Shown here: piece after piece, positions 51,659 to 60,441 of the stretch
Layout: each line of letters opens with the position of its first letter
How positions within the stretch are numbered: position 1 is the stretch's first letter
DNA from: G963422705 sp963422705
GTDB lineage: Bacteria; Poribacteria; WGA-4E; WGA-3G
Length of the DNA: 64,000 bases
Assembly (NCBI GenBank): GCA_963422705.1
Contig: OY730443.1
Location: 2,790,001-2,854,000, forward strand
Direction of reading: 5' to 3'
The notes under the pieces: model-generated
Seen by the model: only the letters and a program-made list of their open reading frames with translations
Database searches by the model: none
Told to the model about the DNA's origin: nothing
Program-made: the position numbers and the translations under genes

Positions 51659-53149
51659 TTACCAACACCTTGAACCCGTTTTCGCGGAACAGTCCGGCGT
51701 CGACGACGTACACTTTTGCCACGATTGACTGCAGCCCGAACGACGGCACGTCCGCACCCTGTGTTGATTCTCTGAGTACAACGCATACGGGCCACACGAC
51801 CAATAAATTGAACCACACGCAGAACACGGCCCGACGCGATGCTCGGTTGAAGAACTCACCGACGCCGTGCAACGGGGGCGCCAACAGGCGACAGTCGATG
51901 GGGGCGGTGGTGCTGGATACGAATGAGTATGTCCATCACACGCAAAGAAATCTGTCACGGTGCAGGAGTTGTCGTTAGAATCGGTTTCGGAACAACTCGC
52001 TTGCAGTGCGTGGTAGCTGGCACCATTCGCGGAACCACTATGGCTGCCGCAGGCATACGTGATGCTACCACTACCCGAACCGCTACCTGAACCGCTATCT
52101 GAACCGCTATCCGAACCGCTATCCGAACCACTATCTGAACCGCTATCTGAACCACTATCCGAACCGCCGTTGTTGTTCGTGCCGCCGTAAGTCGGGCTGC
52201 CAGAGGGGGCACAACAGCAGTAATTGTGTCCGCATTCGCCGGGGACACCCGACGGAGATCTTGTGGAACAGGAACCTGTATCTGTGCACCAGTTCTGTTC
52301 AGGATTGTTCGCACAGCCAGAACCGCTGCTACCAGTATTGCTACCGGCGTTGAAAAGGTGCGGATTATGTGGTTGACATCTCCATGCGGGAACGGAGCAA
52401 TAGAGGACCCGACCATCGCTTTCAGTGAAGCTTATAGGGCAACTCGTTGATGTATGAGTACCAGGTGTGCATTTCCGATACGTTTGATTACAGCCAGGTG
52501 CAGTACATAACACCTGATCATGGGTAGGGCTGAGTGCTTCAACAGTATCTCCTACCACCTTACAAGCGATGCATTCTGCCTTGTGTTCAACACGCCATGA
52601 CCCGGATGTCACAGGAGCTGAGTCAATCTTTGCCAGATTGGGTTTCGGCACCCAGGAGCCTGTCCAGTGAGAGCCGCTTAACAGATCCCACTCCCAAGCG
52701 TAAGGCGTTAGCTTCACTTCACCAGAAGCACTCCAGTGATACGTTCCTGGGGTTTCGATAAAGAGAATCCTCTTTCCAGAAGTTGAATATGCCCATATTG
52801 CAGCGGCAGAGAATGGCCACCCTAAGACAACCTGCATGTTCCCTATTGACGTACCGCTTTGAACCGTCTGATATGTCGTACCCGCAAGCGTTACATTTGT
52901 CAGTGTTGACGTTACATCTCCAAAACCACTTGCTTCTGATTGAATGACAACCGTCGGATCGTTTTTACTGGGGCTCCAACGCACATTGCCTTCTTGGTCG
53001 GTGTATTTTGTATAGACACCACTGGGACCCGTGATCCATGGGGACTTTAGAAAACTAATATTTGGACCATTACCGCCTTGTCCCCAAGTCCCTAATAATC
53101 CCAAGCACATCAATACCAGCGTTAGGATGAGTAGAAAGTTCTTCCGCAT
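51659..53149 (-). CDS. Secreted Cys-rich protein with SDSG repeats
   Basis: From ATG at 53149 (AAGGAA upstream) the product is 496 residues: a signal peptide (LLILTLVLMCLGLLG), a beta-rich N-terminal part, Cys/His clusters CIACK, CTAPGCNQTYRKC, a run of Asp-Ser-Gly-Ser repeats (about residues 330-365), and two more clusters (CWRPRC, CSACGSIYWSC, CRRSGCSQSWQKC). The C/H spacing resembles the zinc-ribbon proteins at 16285 and 16885. It follows the anchored gene at 53160 in cluster C. Function unknown. Confidence 0.65.
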   Translation of the reverse strand: MRKNFLLILTLVLMCLGLLGTWGQGGNGPNISFLKSPWITGPSGVYTKYTDQEGNVRWSPSKNDPTVVIQSEASGFGDVTSTLTNVTLAGTTYQTVQSGTSIGNMQVVLGWPFSAAAIWAYSTSGKRILFIETPGTYHWSASGEVKLTPYAWEWDLLSGSHWTGSWVPKPNLAKIDSAPVTSGSWRVEHKAECIACKVVGDTVEALSPTHDQVLCTAPGCNQTYRKCTPGTHTSTSCPISFTESDGRVLYCSVPAWRCQPHNPHLFNAGSNTGSSGSGCANNPEQNWCTDTGSCSTRSPSGVPGECGHNYCCCAPSGSPTYGGTNNNGGSDSGSDSGSDSGSDSGSDSGSDSGSGSGSGSGSITYACGSHSGSANGASYHALQASCSETDSNDNSCTVTDFFACDGHTHSYPAPPPPSTVACWRPRCTASVSSSTEHRVGPCSACGSIYWSCGPYALYSENQHRVRTCRRSGCSQSWQKCTSSTPDCSAKTGSRCW

Positions 53150-53159
53150 TTTTGGTTCC

Positions 53160-53978
53160 TTATTGAAATTCTGTAGGGATGAGATATTCAAAACCCGCTT
53201 TTCTATATGCCTCAAAACTGAGATGTCTGGCTCTTAAAGCCGCGTCTTTGTGAAGTGCCTCTATATCCGCATGGGGATCCGTTGTATGAAACGAATAGCT
53301 GACCTCCGGAATTTCGCCACGAAATGTATTGTACATGTGTTGAAGTTCTCTTTGGAGCCTTTCAACTTCAGAGGTATTCCCGATGGTTTGTGCTTCGGCA
53401 AACTCCTGCTGCACGCGTTGATAGCGAGCATATTCCTCACGGGTCGGGGCAAAACCGATTGCCTTGACAACCTTAAAATCAGGTTCTCCAATTTTATGTA
53501 AGGTTGGATAACCATTTTCATCGTGCAGCAGTCTGCCGTCGGGTTTGCGTTTATAGTAATAGCCGTCGGGGGCTGCGACGTGACGCTTTTCGATCGCTTT
53601 AATCGCGGCAGCAAGTTCGTCGGGTGACATGGATGCCCAATCGGGGACGATGCCCGATGGGAGTGGGACAAAAACCGGTCCCACCTTTTCAACCTCTGTG
53701 GGGATCACCGGTCCACGTGCATGCGCTGCAGTTGGTGCATCATGCGGTCCTGCGTGCCATTCGTCGCCCTGCCAATGTCCGCCTTGTGAGGTATCGGCAA
53801 CGGGTGCGGGCGTTTTCCGTGCCGCATCCCATTGCTTGATGCGTTCCTGCGTCTCGGCAAGTTTTGCGGTGTCTTGGCGTTTGACATGCTGCATGTAAAA
53901 CAGGCTACCGCCTACACATAACACAAAGAACGCTAACCCAACGATAAACAGGCGCTTGCTGAAAAGTTCTTTGAACAT
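53160..53978 (-). CDS. Single-pass membrane protein with charged helical ectodomain
   Basis: The 272-residue product has a membrane segment at residues about 10-28, an HVKRQDTAKLAETQERIKQW coiled-coil-like stretch, a His/Gly-rich linker, and a helical domain (EYARYQRVQQEFAEAQ, VERLQRELQHMYNTF). Architecture is that of 14079 and 15575. It is the first gene behind rrn-type promoters copy C, with a leader of about 260 nt, and is followed closely by the SDSG protein gene. Function unknown. Confidence 0.6.
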   Translation of the reverse strand: MFKELFSKRLFIVGLAFFVLCVGGSLFYMQHVKRQDTAKLAETQERIKQWDAARKTPAPVADTSQGGHWQGDEWHAGPHDAPTAAHARGPVIPTEVEKVGPVFVPLPSGIVPDWASMSPDELAAAIKAIEKRHVAAPDGYYYKRKPDGRLLHDENGYPTLHKIGEPDFKVVKAIGFAPTREEYARYQRVQQEFAEAQTIGNTSEVERLQRELQHMYNTFRGEIPEVSYSFHTTDPHADIEALHKDAALRARHLSFEAYRKAGFEYLIPTEFQ

Positions 53979-54241
53979 GTTAAAGACTCCTTTATTATTT
54001 GGATTTTATATTACAATTTCGGTTAGCACAGTCATACCCGCTCTGTGTGGGCGGTGAATGCTCCCTCGGCGCACCTCAAAAACTTTCGAGGCTGCCATCT
54101 CAAAAAACGATTTTATCTATCCTGATCAAAATCGCCAACAAAAAAAGAAAAAAATTATTCTCAGCGCACAGCGGAAACATCCAGGGGGAGCCATCCCCCT
54201 TTTTTTACGGTGATGTTTCTTTTGAAAAAAGGTTATTTTAA

Positions 54242-54270
54242 ATTATACCCGACAAAAAGGCCTTTGTCAA
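54242..54270 (-). promoter_or_regulatory. rrn-type promoter P2, copy C
   Basis: Minus-strand TTGACA-N17-TATAAT, perfect hexamers, pointing at the gene at 53978. Confidence 0.85.
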
Positions 54271-54356
54271 ACATAAAAACTCTTTCTGTCGTTTATCGTA
54301 AAATAAAACTATTTTTCTGTAAAGAAAAAAAACACATATTTCTTTCAATAGACAGA

Positions 54357-54385
54357 ATTATATGTTTTTTCGCGTTTCTTGTCAA
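54357..54385 (-). promoter_or_regulatory. rrn-type promoter P1, copy C
   Basis: Minus-strand TTGACA-N17-TATAAT, perfect hexamers, about 115 bp upstream of P2. Confidence 0.85.
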
Positions 54386-54770
54386 AAAAAATATGTTCAC
54401 TTTAAAGATTTTGCGGATTCGCATGCAAAATGCATGCATTTTTCGCACGTGACATCAATGGAAAGTTAAAATGGATTTCTGCGTCTGTGTCACCACGTCC
54501 GGACGATTTTTGCAGCGGCCCTGTTTCAACCGGCAAGAATCAATACCCCTCAATGTCTTCATTTGGCAAGTAGGAGCACAGCATGTTTCGGAGCGAGTGA
54601 TGGGCTTTATCGAGGTGTGTCTTGACAGGGCCTTCACGCCGTTTTATCCACAGGTTACTTATATCGCCCACGGAAACGGGAGAAAAATGCCATCGGGTTC
54701 CTCTTGATTTTTTTTCGGTGTGATGCTATCATATTAGCATTTTAGGAGACGCTTTGCAAGTCCTGCAAAT

Positions 54771-55078
54771 ACAGACGCTGCTCAATAACTTTTTCACAAA
54801 CATGTTCTTCCTGTGTTCAGAAGTCGCCAAAGAAACTCTCTCTGGCGATACGCACTTTTAAATGTCGGTTTTGTGGGACGGTTTTAGAGCGGGACCACAA
54901 CGCTGCTTTAAACATACTTCTTAGGGCAGCTGCTGCCCTTCGTGGAGAGCGGTGGGTTACCACCCTCGAAGAAACGAGAAACAAGAACGAAGCACGAGAC
55001 AAAGGCTTTCAGAACGCAACACAGTTAACGTTGTTTGACGCTCTTAACAAGCCCAAGTCTTTAGGCTTGGGTAGTTGA
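54771..55078 (+). pseudogene. tnpB C-terminal remnant with right-end hairpin
   Basis: The plus strand reads FSQTCSSCVQKSPKKLSL, TFKCRFCGTVLERDHNAALN and on to a stop at 55078. That is the zinc finger (third cysteine pair partner altered) and RuvC-III of a TnpB of another type than the two intact ones. The final codons lie in the AAGCCCAAG...CTTGGGT hairpin of the right end. The N-terminal two-thirds are missing. Confidence 0.75.
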
Positions 55079-55511
55079 CAGAATAGAATTCAACCAAAAC
55101 AGTGAGGATTTATCATGAGAAAAATGTTATTTTGCTTAACAATCGGTATCGTCATCGCAGGTTCTAATCTCGCAGACGCTATTCGGAATGACGCAGATTT
55201 GATAATTTACTATTCGTTTGATAAAGATGAAAAGGAAGTCGCTGATGATAGCGAAAACGGATTTGATGCAGAAGTTTCAGCCGCAGACTGGACAAAGGAA
55301 GGAAAGTTTGGTGGGGCGATGGAATTTGATGGCTCATCTAGCGCTGTCAAGAGCCCGCAAGATATACCCGGAGTTACCGATGGCGAATTAACCGCCATGG
55401 GCGAATTAACCGCCATGACTGTCGAACACTGGGTAGTCAAGGCACCCACTGCCTAAAGGCAGGGGCTTGTGCTTCTCAGCGACTGCGGTTTTCTCACCTT
55501 CCACCGTCTTA

Positions 55512-56696
55512 TTATCGCTCCACAGAGGGATCACAAGCTGCCCTCAAAATGTTGATGGCAGCGTTTACGTCTCTATCGTGGTGGCAACCACATTCAGGAC
55601 ACGTCCACTGCAATAGCTTCAATGTTAGATTTTCGTTGTGATGTCCGCAATCCGAACACGGCTTCGTTGTCGGTGTCCATTGTCCAACTTGACGGAACTC
55701 ACGATGATGTTTGAAACACTTGAACTTCAGAATCTCAACAAACTGCCCGAAGCAAAGCTCCGATACTTTCCGGCCCCAGAGGCGTTTCATGCCGTCAAGG
55801 TTCAGTGTCTCGATGACGATGGTATCAAACCTTCGGCAGAGGTCCGTGGCAAGTTTCCACTGCCAATCTTTGCGTTGGGTGGTAATCTTGCGATACAACC
55901 GGGTGAGCTGACGGAGGCAACGCCACCAATTGTTAGAACCTTTGACTTTCCGCGAAAGGCTTTTGTAGAGAGCTCGAAGTTCGCTCAAGGCGTGTTTCAA
56001 GAATTGGGGCGATTGTATTTTCTCGCCCGTGTTCAACGTCAAAAATGCGCCCTTCAGTCCGAAGTCTGCACCTACACTTTCACCCGTAGCAGGCAGCACT
56101 TTTTTGGAGGTATCATCCGTCACGACATAAAGCCAATAGGTTCCAGCATTGTCGCGAAGAATTTGGATGTACTTCACATTCCCTTTCCATTTGCGATGCT
56201 GATGGAAAGAGAACCAGCGTTTGTTGAACTTAAATTTTTGTGCGTCTTGTTCCCACGCTTTGAAAGAGAGACGGACACGCCCTTCTTCAAGGAGATAACC
56301 ACTTTGGAACGTCGCAGAACGGTATTTTCCGCGTTTCTTATATTTCGGACGTCCGACACTGGGGATGTCAAAAAATCTTTCAAAAGCAATGTGGAGGCGT
56401 ATGATTCCCGCGTCAAGTGTATCACGAGGTATCCAAGCCCAGTGTTTTTTTGTGCGTTTCAGCAAGTTCGTCAAGTGCGGTTGCAAGCGGAAACGCCCGG
56501 CATATTTAACATATCTACGATAATAGCGGTTCTCAAGCTTGAGAAAGTGATTGTGAACATCGCACAAGTCGTCAAGCATATTGCCAAGACGGACATTTTT
56601 CGGGTGTTCTCGTATCTGATATTTATACGTTCTGCAATGTTTCTTTTGTTTTTTATTTCTTTGGCAAGCATCTGGCTTGCTACCTTTTTTCGCCAT
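55512..56696 (-). CDS. tnpB: TnpB RNA-guided nuclease
   Basis: The 394-residue product has all catalytic parts: RuvC-I VGADFGLKGAF near residue 207, RuvC-II FDTIVIETLNLDGM near 289, the zinc finger CSDCG...CPECG and RuvC-III DRDVNAAINIL near 375. It should be able to cut DNA guided by a reRNA formed from its own 3' end and right end. The guide would be read from DNA left of 55433, that is, from the LamG gene it interrupts. Confidence 0.9.
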   Translation of the reverse strand: MAKKGSKPDACQRNKKQKKHCRTYKYQIREHPKNVRLGNMLDDLCDVHNHFLKLENRYYRRYVKYAGRFRLQPHLTNLLKRTKKHWAWIPRDTLDAGIIRLHIAFERFFDIPSVGRPKYKKRGKYRSATFQSGYLLEEGRVRLSFKAWEQDAQKFKFNKRWFSFHQHRKWKGNVKYIQILRDNAGTYWLYVVTDDTSKKVLPATGESVGADFGLKGAFLTLNTGEKIQSPQFLKHALSELRALYKSLSRKVKGSNNWWRCLRQLTRLYRKITTQRKDWQWKLATDLCRRFDTIVIETLNLDGMKRLWGRKVSELCFGQFVEILKFKCFKHHREFRQVGQWTPTTKPCSDCGHHNENLTLKLLQWTCPECGCHHDRDVNAAINILRAACDPSVER

Positions 56697-56735
56697 CGGT
56701 TTTCACGTATCACGTTTTTAACCCCTGAATAGTGG

Positions 56736-56782
56736 GTAGGCAGACACGTTACCAAGCGGCAACGCTTCGTATGTCTGCCTAC
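56736..56782. repeat. Left-end hairpin of the tnpB element
   Basis: Perfect 11-bp arms GTAGGCAGACA and TGTCTGCCTAC separated by 25 bases, 40 bp upstream of tnpB. Such subterminal hairpins are recognised by TnpA in IS200/IS605 elements. Confidence 0.7.
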
Positions 56783-56852
56783 GTGATATTATCATGATAG
56801 GACATTTTCGATAGAATGTCAACCCTTGGCAAGCAAACGAAATGCACCCTTT

Positions 56853-56914
56853 TTTCGACACAATACAGGAGCGGGCATTCCTCCTCGAGCTAAAGCAGCG
56901 GGGTCTCCTGCCCG
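56853..56914. repeat. Palindromic mobile repeat, short copy
   Basis: Carries the same flank (TTCGACACAATACAGGAGCG) and GAGCTAAAGCAGCGGGG arm as 10130-10245, but the internal hairpin is absent. It lies between the tnpB element and the second half of the LamG gene. Confidence 0.6.
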
Positions 56915-57498
56915 AAGATACAATGATTAATGCTAGTACCGGCGAAACACAGCAAATCTGGGAAGCGCTCAATGCCCCAGGCGCATGGCCCGCTGAAACT
57001 TTCATTGAGGGCGCCGATGAAATGGTATTTTACATCTATGACACAAAGAATACAGAGCATCGCACACCTATACCAGAACTGCCCCTCAAAAAATGGGTGC
57101 ATATTGCAGGTACCTATGACGGAAAAGTTCAGAAAGCCTACTTCAATGGAAAAGTCGTTGCCGAAGAACCATGGAGTGGCAAATTCGTTATCTTCCCATC
57201 ACCAGCCGGTGCCATCGTACTCGGGAAGGACAACGAAGCAGATATTCAACACCTCAACGGATTGATTGATGAATTCGCATTCTATACTCGCGCATTAACC
57301 GAGGACGAGATCAAGGCAGATATGAACAAAGGTGTCCTCTTTGCCGTTGAACCCACAGACAAATTAAGCACCACCTGGGCTGGTATCAAAGCAGCATACT
57401 AAAAGCTGCTAAAACCGGAAAGGGCGGTAACTAAGCAACACGCTTGCTGCCTTGCCGTCCTTAAACCGATGCCAGGTACAAGCAAAGGAATAACATCG

Positions 57499-60369
57499 AT
57501 GCCACAAAAACCCAAACGCAAATCTGTGGAAACCATACCCTACCGACACGAAAATGAAACCCGAACCAACAATCCACCGGTAGGCATCGCGGCGGGCGGA
57601 GATATCCATCAAATGCAAAAGACAAAATACTACTATAACCCGCATCTTCAACCCGTTCTTCGCTTTGATGACCGGAACGATAATTCACCCCCCGATACTC
57701 AACGTATCATAATCAAATCACAAAAACAGCCACTAACTCCTGACGAAGCGCAACAGCTTACCGATGCTCTCCAGGCGCAGCCGTGGCTGGAATGGGCAAA
57801 CAAGCGCGAGGAAGGCGACGCCTTCACCGTAGAACCCGTTTCACTCTTTATCCATGAACGAATCAGCGCACAGGCCATCGTCGAAACCGCGAAGCGGAAC
57901 AACATCCAAACCAACCTTTTCGCTGAACCACAGCAAAAATACCGCGACGCAATTCAATTCTACCAACACGATGTCCCTTGGGCAAACCGCCTCATCCTCG
58001 GCGATAGCCTCGTTGTGATGGACTCCTTGGCACACCGAGAGGGCTTGGCAGGGCAAGTGCAGATGGTATACGTTGACCCGCCCTACGGTATCAGCTTCCG
58101 CTCTAACTTCCAACCGGATGCATTTGATAAAAGCGTCACGGACAGTGACAAAGATTTGACGCGTGAGATGGGACAGATTAAAGCGTATCGCGATACCTGG
58201 AAACTTGGCGTCCACTCATATCTCTCCTATCTGAGGCAACGCCTCGTCGTTGCCCGCGAACTCCTTAAAGATTCAGGCAGTATCTTTGTGCAAATTGGGA
58301 ATCAAAATGTGCATCGGGTCCGGTGTCTCCTGGACGAAATCTTTGGGAGCGAGAATTTTGTTGGAGAAATTATTTTCAAAACCCGTAGTACTTCTACAAA
58401 AAAGACTCTCTCTCTATTGAATGATTATATTATTTGGTACAGTAAGGAGCGCGCGTCGCTAAAATTTCGCCGACTTTACGAAGAGAAGGGTGCAGAACGA
58501 TTTGAGCTCGCTGATATCAATGGAGAAATTTTCAGGCGCAAGGACGCAGAAAATCTGAGTGAAAAGAGTGCCAAATACTTTTCGAGTAGAAGTTTATATT
58601 CTATGAGTGGCAGTGAAACGTCTCGGATGCCCTTCAAATTCCGTGGCAAGGAGTATACGCCGGCACCGTCTCGTGGGTGGATTTGTAGAGCTAAAGGGCT
58701 GTCGCGTCTTGCCTCGGCAGAACGTATATTTAAACAAGGAAACTCTATCCGTTATAAATATTTCCATAGCGATTTTGAATTCGTTGAAATCGGGAATTTG
58801 TGGCAAGAGCAGATGTCCGAACAAAACAAGTCTTATGTCGTGCAAACCGCCGTAAAGCCAATTGAGCGCTGCATGCTGATGACAACGGAACCGGGCGATA
58901 TTGTGTTGGACCCAACTTGCGGCAGCGGGACAACCGCTTACGTCGCCGAAAAGTGGGGGAGACGTTGGATAGGAATTGATACGTCGCGAATTGCGGTGAC
59001 GTTGGCGCGTACACGTCTTCTGACGGCACACTTTGATTACTATCGGGTGCAAGATGAATCTGAAGGGATTGGGAGCGGGCTTGTTCTGAAGACTGCCCCA
59101 CGCATTCAGTTAAAAGATATCGCGCACAACGTCGCACTGGACGCGATTTTCGCAAAGCATGAGCCGGTATTGGCAGAGAAGTTGGGAACCCTCAACGCCG
59201 CCCTGAAAGAAGTCACCCCTGCGTTGCGGAAAGAGTTAAAAATGAAGTTGGGGAACAAAAAGCAGCGAGACGTTACGGATGCCGATAGGCGGCGTTGGGA
59301 GTTGCCCAAAACGGCGTGGAAAGCGTGGGAAGTCCCGTTTGACACGGACGCGGCGTGGCCGGAGGCATTACAAGCCGCGCTACGTTCGTATCGGGAGGCG
59401 TGGCGAGCAAAGATGGACGAGGTAAACGCATGCATCGATGAATCGGCAGAATATGAGGTATTAGTCGAACAGCCCGTTATCGATAGAAGCCGTCTGCGAG
59501 TAAGTGGCCCGTTCACCGTAGAATCCGTTCAACCGCTAGCAGAATCATTGGATGGAGAATCACCGGAGGTTGCAGTGGATAGGGAGCCTGCGAACGCGGC
59601 GGCATATCTGGACCGGATGTATTCACACCTCAAAACAGGCGGCGTTGACTTTGAAAATGAGAAAAGGAAATTCGCACGGTTAGACAGGATAGTGGATGCC
59701 GGTTTTTTTCACGCGGAGGGGCAGTTTGAAGATGATAAACGAGAGATTGGGGTTATGTTTGGCCCGCAGCACGGGCCGGTAACCGCCTTCCAGGTAGAGA
59801 GGTGCTTGCGGGAAGCACGGCGACATTACGATGTGCTGCTGTTTGCGGGCTTCCACTTTGAGGCGGAAGCATCAGAGATTCTTCAAGGCCAACATCCGCG
59901 TCTCCAGACGCATCTGATACAAATCTCACCCGATGTTGAGATGGGAGCGCTGCTTAAGCAGACACAGGGCGATAAGCTCTTCACCGTAATCGGCGCGCCG
60001 AGAACCGTTCTGGAATCGACGGATACCGGGGAGTGGCGCGTGGAAATGGAAGGCGTGGATACCTATAACCCGGTGGATAACACAATTGAACAGACGAAGG
60101 CGGCGCACGTCGCGGCCTGGTTTTTAGATGCCGATTACGACGGGCGCACTTTCTGTCCGACGCAGGCATTTTTCCCGAATAAGAACGCGTGGAAAAATAT
60201 CGCGAAGTCGCTAAAAACGGTGGTGGATTCGGAGAATTTCGCGGCGTTCTCTGGGACGACATCCCTGCCGTTTCGGGCCGGGGAACACCATCGCATCGCC
60301 GTGAAGGTTATCGATAGGCACGGCAATGAATTGATGAAGATTCACGATTTGGAAAATGCTGAAAATTGA
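57499..60369 (+). CDS. Type III restriction-modification methyltransferase (Mod)
   Basis: From ATG at 57499 (AAAGGAA upstream) the product is 956 residues. Motif IV YVDPPYGISF lies near residue 193, target-recognition sequence follows, and motif I DPTCGSGTTAYVAEKWGRRW is near 474, the beta-class order of Mod subunits. The roughly 450 C-terminal residues extend well past the usual Mod length and may hold further recognition or assembly functions. The res gene follows 72 bp later. It methylates adenine in the recognition site; the site cannot be read from sequence. Confidence 0.85.
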   Translation: MPQKPKRKSVETIPYRHENETRTNNPPVGIAAGGDIHQMQKTKYYYNPHLQPVLRFDDRNDNSPPDTQRIIIKSQKQPLTPDEAQQLTDALQAQPWLEWANKREEGDAFTVEPVSLFIHERISAQAIVETAKRNNIQTNLFAEPQQKYRDAIQFYQHDVPWANRLILGDSLVVMDSLAHREGLAGQVQMVYVDPPYGISFRSNFQPDAFDKSVTDSDKDLTREMGQIKAYRDTWKLGVHSYLSYLRQRLVVARELLKDSGSIFVQIGNQNVHRVRCLLDEIFGSENFVGEIIFKTRSTSTKKTLSLLNDYIIWYSKERASLKFRRLYEEKGAERFELADINGEIFRRKDAENLSEKSAKYFSSRSLYSMSGSETSRMPFKFRGKEYTPAPSRGWICRAKGLSRLASAERIFKQGNSIRYKYFHSDFEFVEIGNLWQEQMSEQNKSYVVQTAVKPIERCMLMTTEPGDIVLDPTCGSGTTAYVAEKWGRRWIGIDTSRIAVTLARTRLLTAHFDYYRVQDESEGIGSGLVLKTAPRIQLKDIAHNVALDAIFAKHEPVLAEKLGTLNAALKEVTPALRKELKMKLGNKKQRDVTDADRRRWELPKTAWKAWEVPFDTDAAWPEALQAALRSYREAWRAKMDEVNACIDESAEYEVLVEQPVIDRSRLRVSGPFTVESVQPLAESLDGESPEVAVDREPANAAAYLDRMYSHLKTGGVDFENEKRKFARLDRIVDAGFFHAEGQFEDDKREIGVMFGPQHGPVTAFQVERCLREARRHYDVLLFAGFHFEAEASEILQGQHPRLQTHLIQISPDVEMGALLKQTQGDKLFTVIGAPRTVLESTDTGEWRVEMEGVDTYNPVDNTIEQTKAAHVAAWFLDADYDGRTFCPTQAFFPNKNAWKNIAKSLKTVVDSENFAAFSGTTSLPFRAGEHHRIAVKVIDRHGNELMKIHDLENAEN

Positions 60370-60441
60370 AGCAGGCATGTTGCTCACTACCTTATGACGC
60401 TACACGATGGGCGTGGCGCGTTTCAATCAAAAGGAGAAAAA

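Larger units (their letters stand above)
54127..54650 (-). repeat. rrn control module, copy C
   Basis: Homologous to 50826-51372 throughout, with the same order of elements. The GGGGGATGGCTCCCCC hairpin is at about 54183-54204. The gene remnant here reads without interruption to its stop: KTHLDKAHHSLRNML, then YLPNEDIEGY. Confidence 0.8.
55433..56832 (-). mobile_element. tnpB-only (IS1341-type) element inside the LamG gene
   Basis: The right end starts at 55433 with the 45-bp sequence shared with 36997 and its CTGCC/GGCAG hairpin. tnpB is the only gene. The left end carries a perfect 11-bp stem (56736-56746/56772-56782). There is no tnpA, so movement would need a transposase from elsewhere. 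The outer left border is approximate. Confidence 0.75.
55115..57402 (+). pseudogene. LamG-domain protein interrupted by a tnpB element
   Basis: The first part (55115-55432) has a signal peptide and a LamG start: LIIYYSFDKDEKEVADDSENG, GKFGGAMEFDGSSSAV and TAMTVEHWV, with GELTAM doubled by an 18-bp tandem repeat. The tnpB element follows. The second part (about 56915-57402) completes the jelly roll: KKWVHIAGTYDGKVQKAYFNG, VLGKDNEADIQHLNGLIDEF, YTRALTEDEIKADM. The two halves belong to one gene of about 270 residues, broken also by a palindromic repeat at 56853-56914. Confidence 0.8.

Noticed and set aside
52040..52160. Short direct repeats resembling a CRISPR array
   Set aside because: They are 18-bp units with no unique spacers and encode the Ser-Asp-Gly repeats of the 51659-53149 protein.
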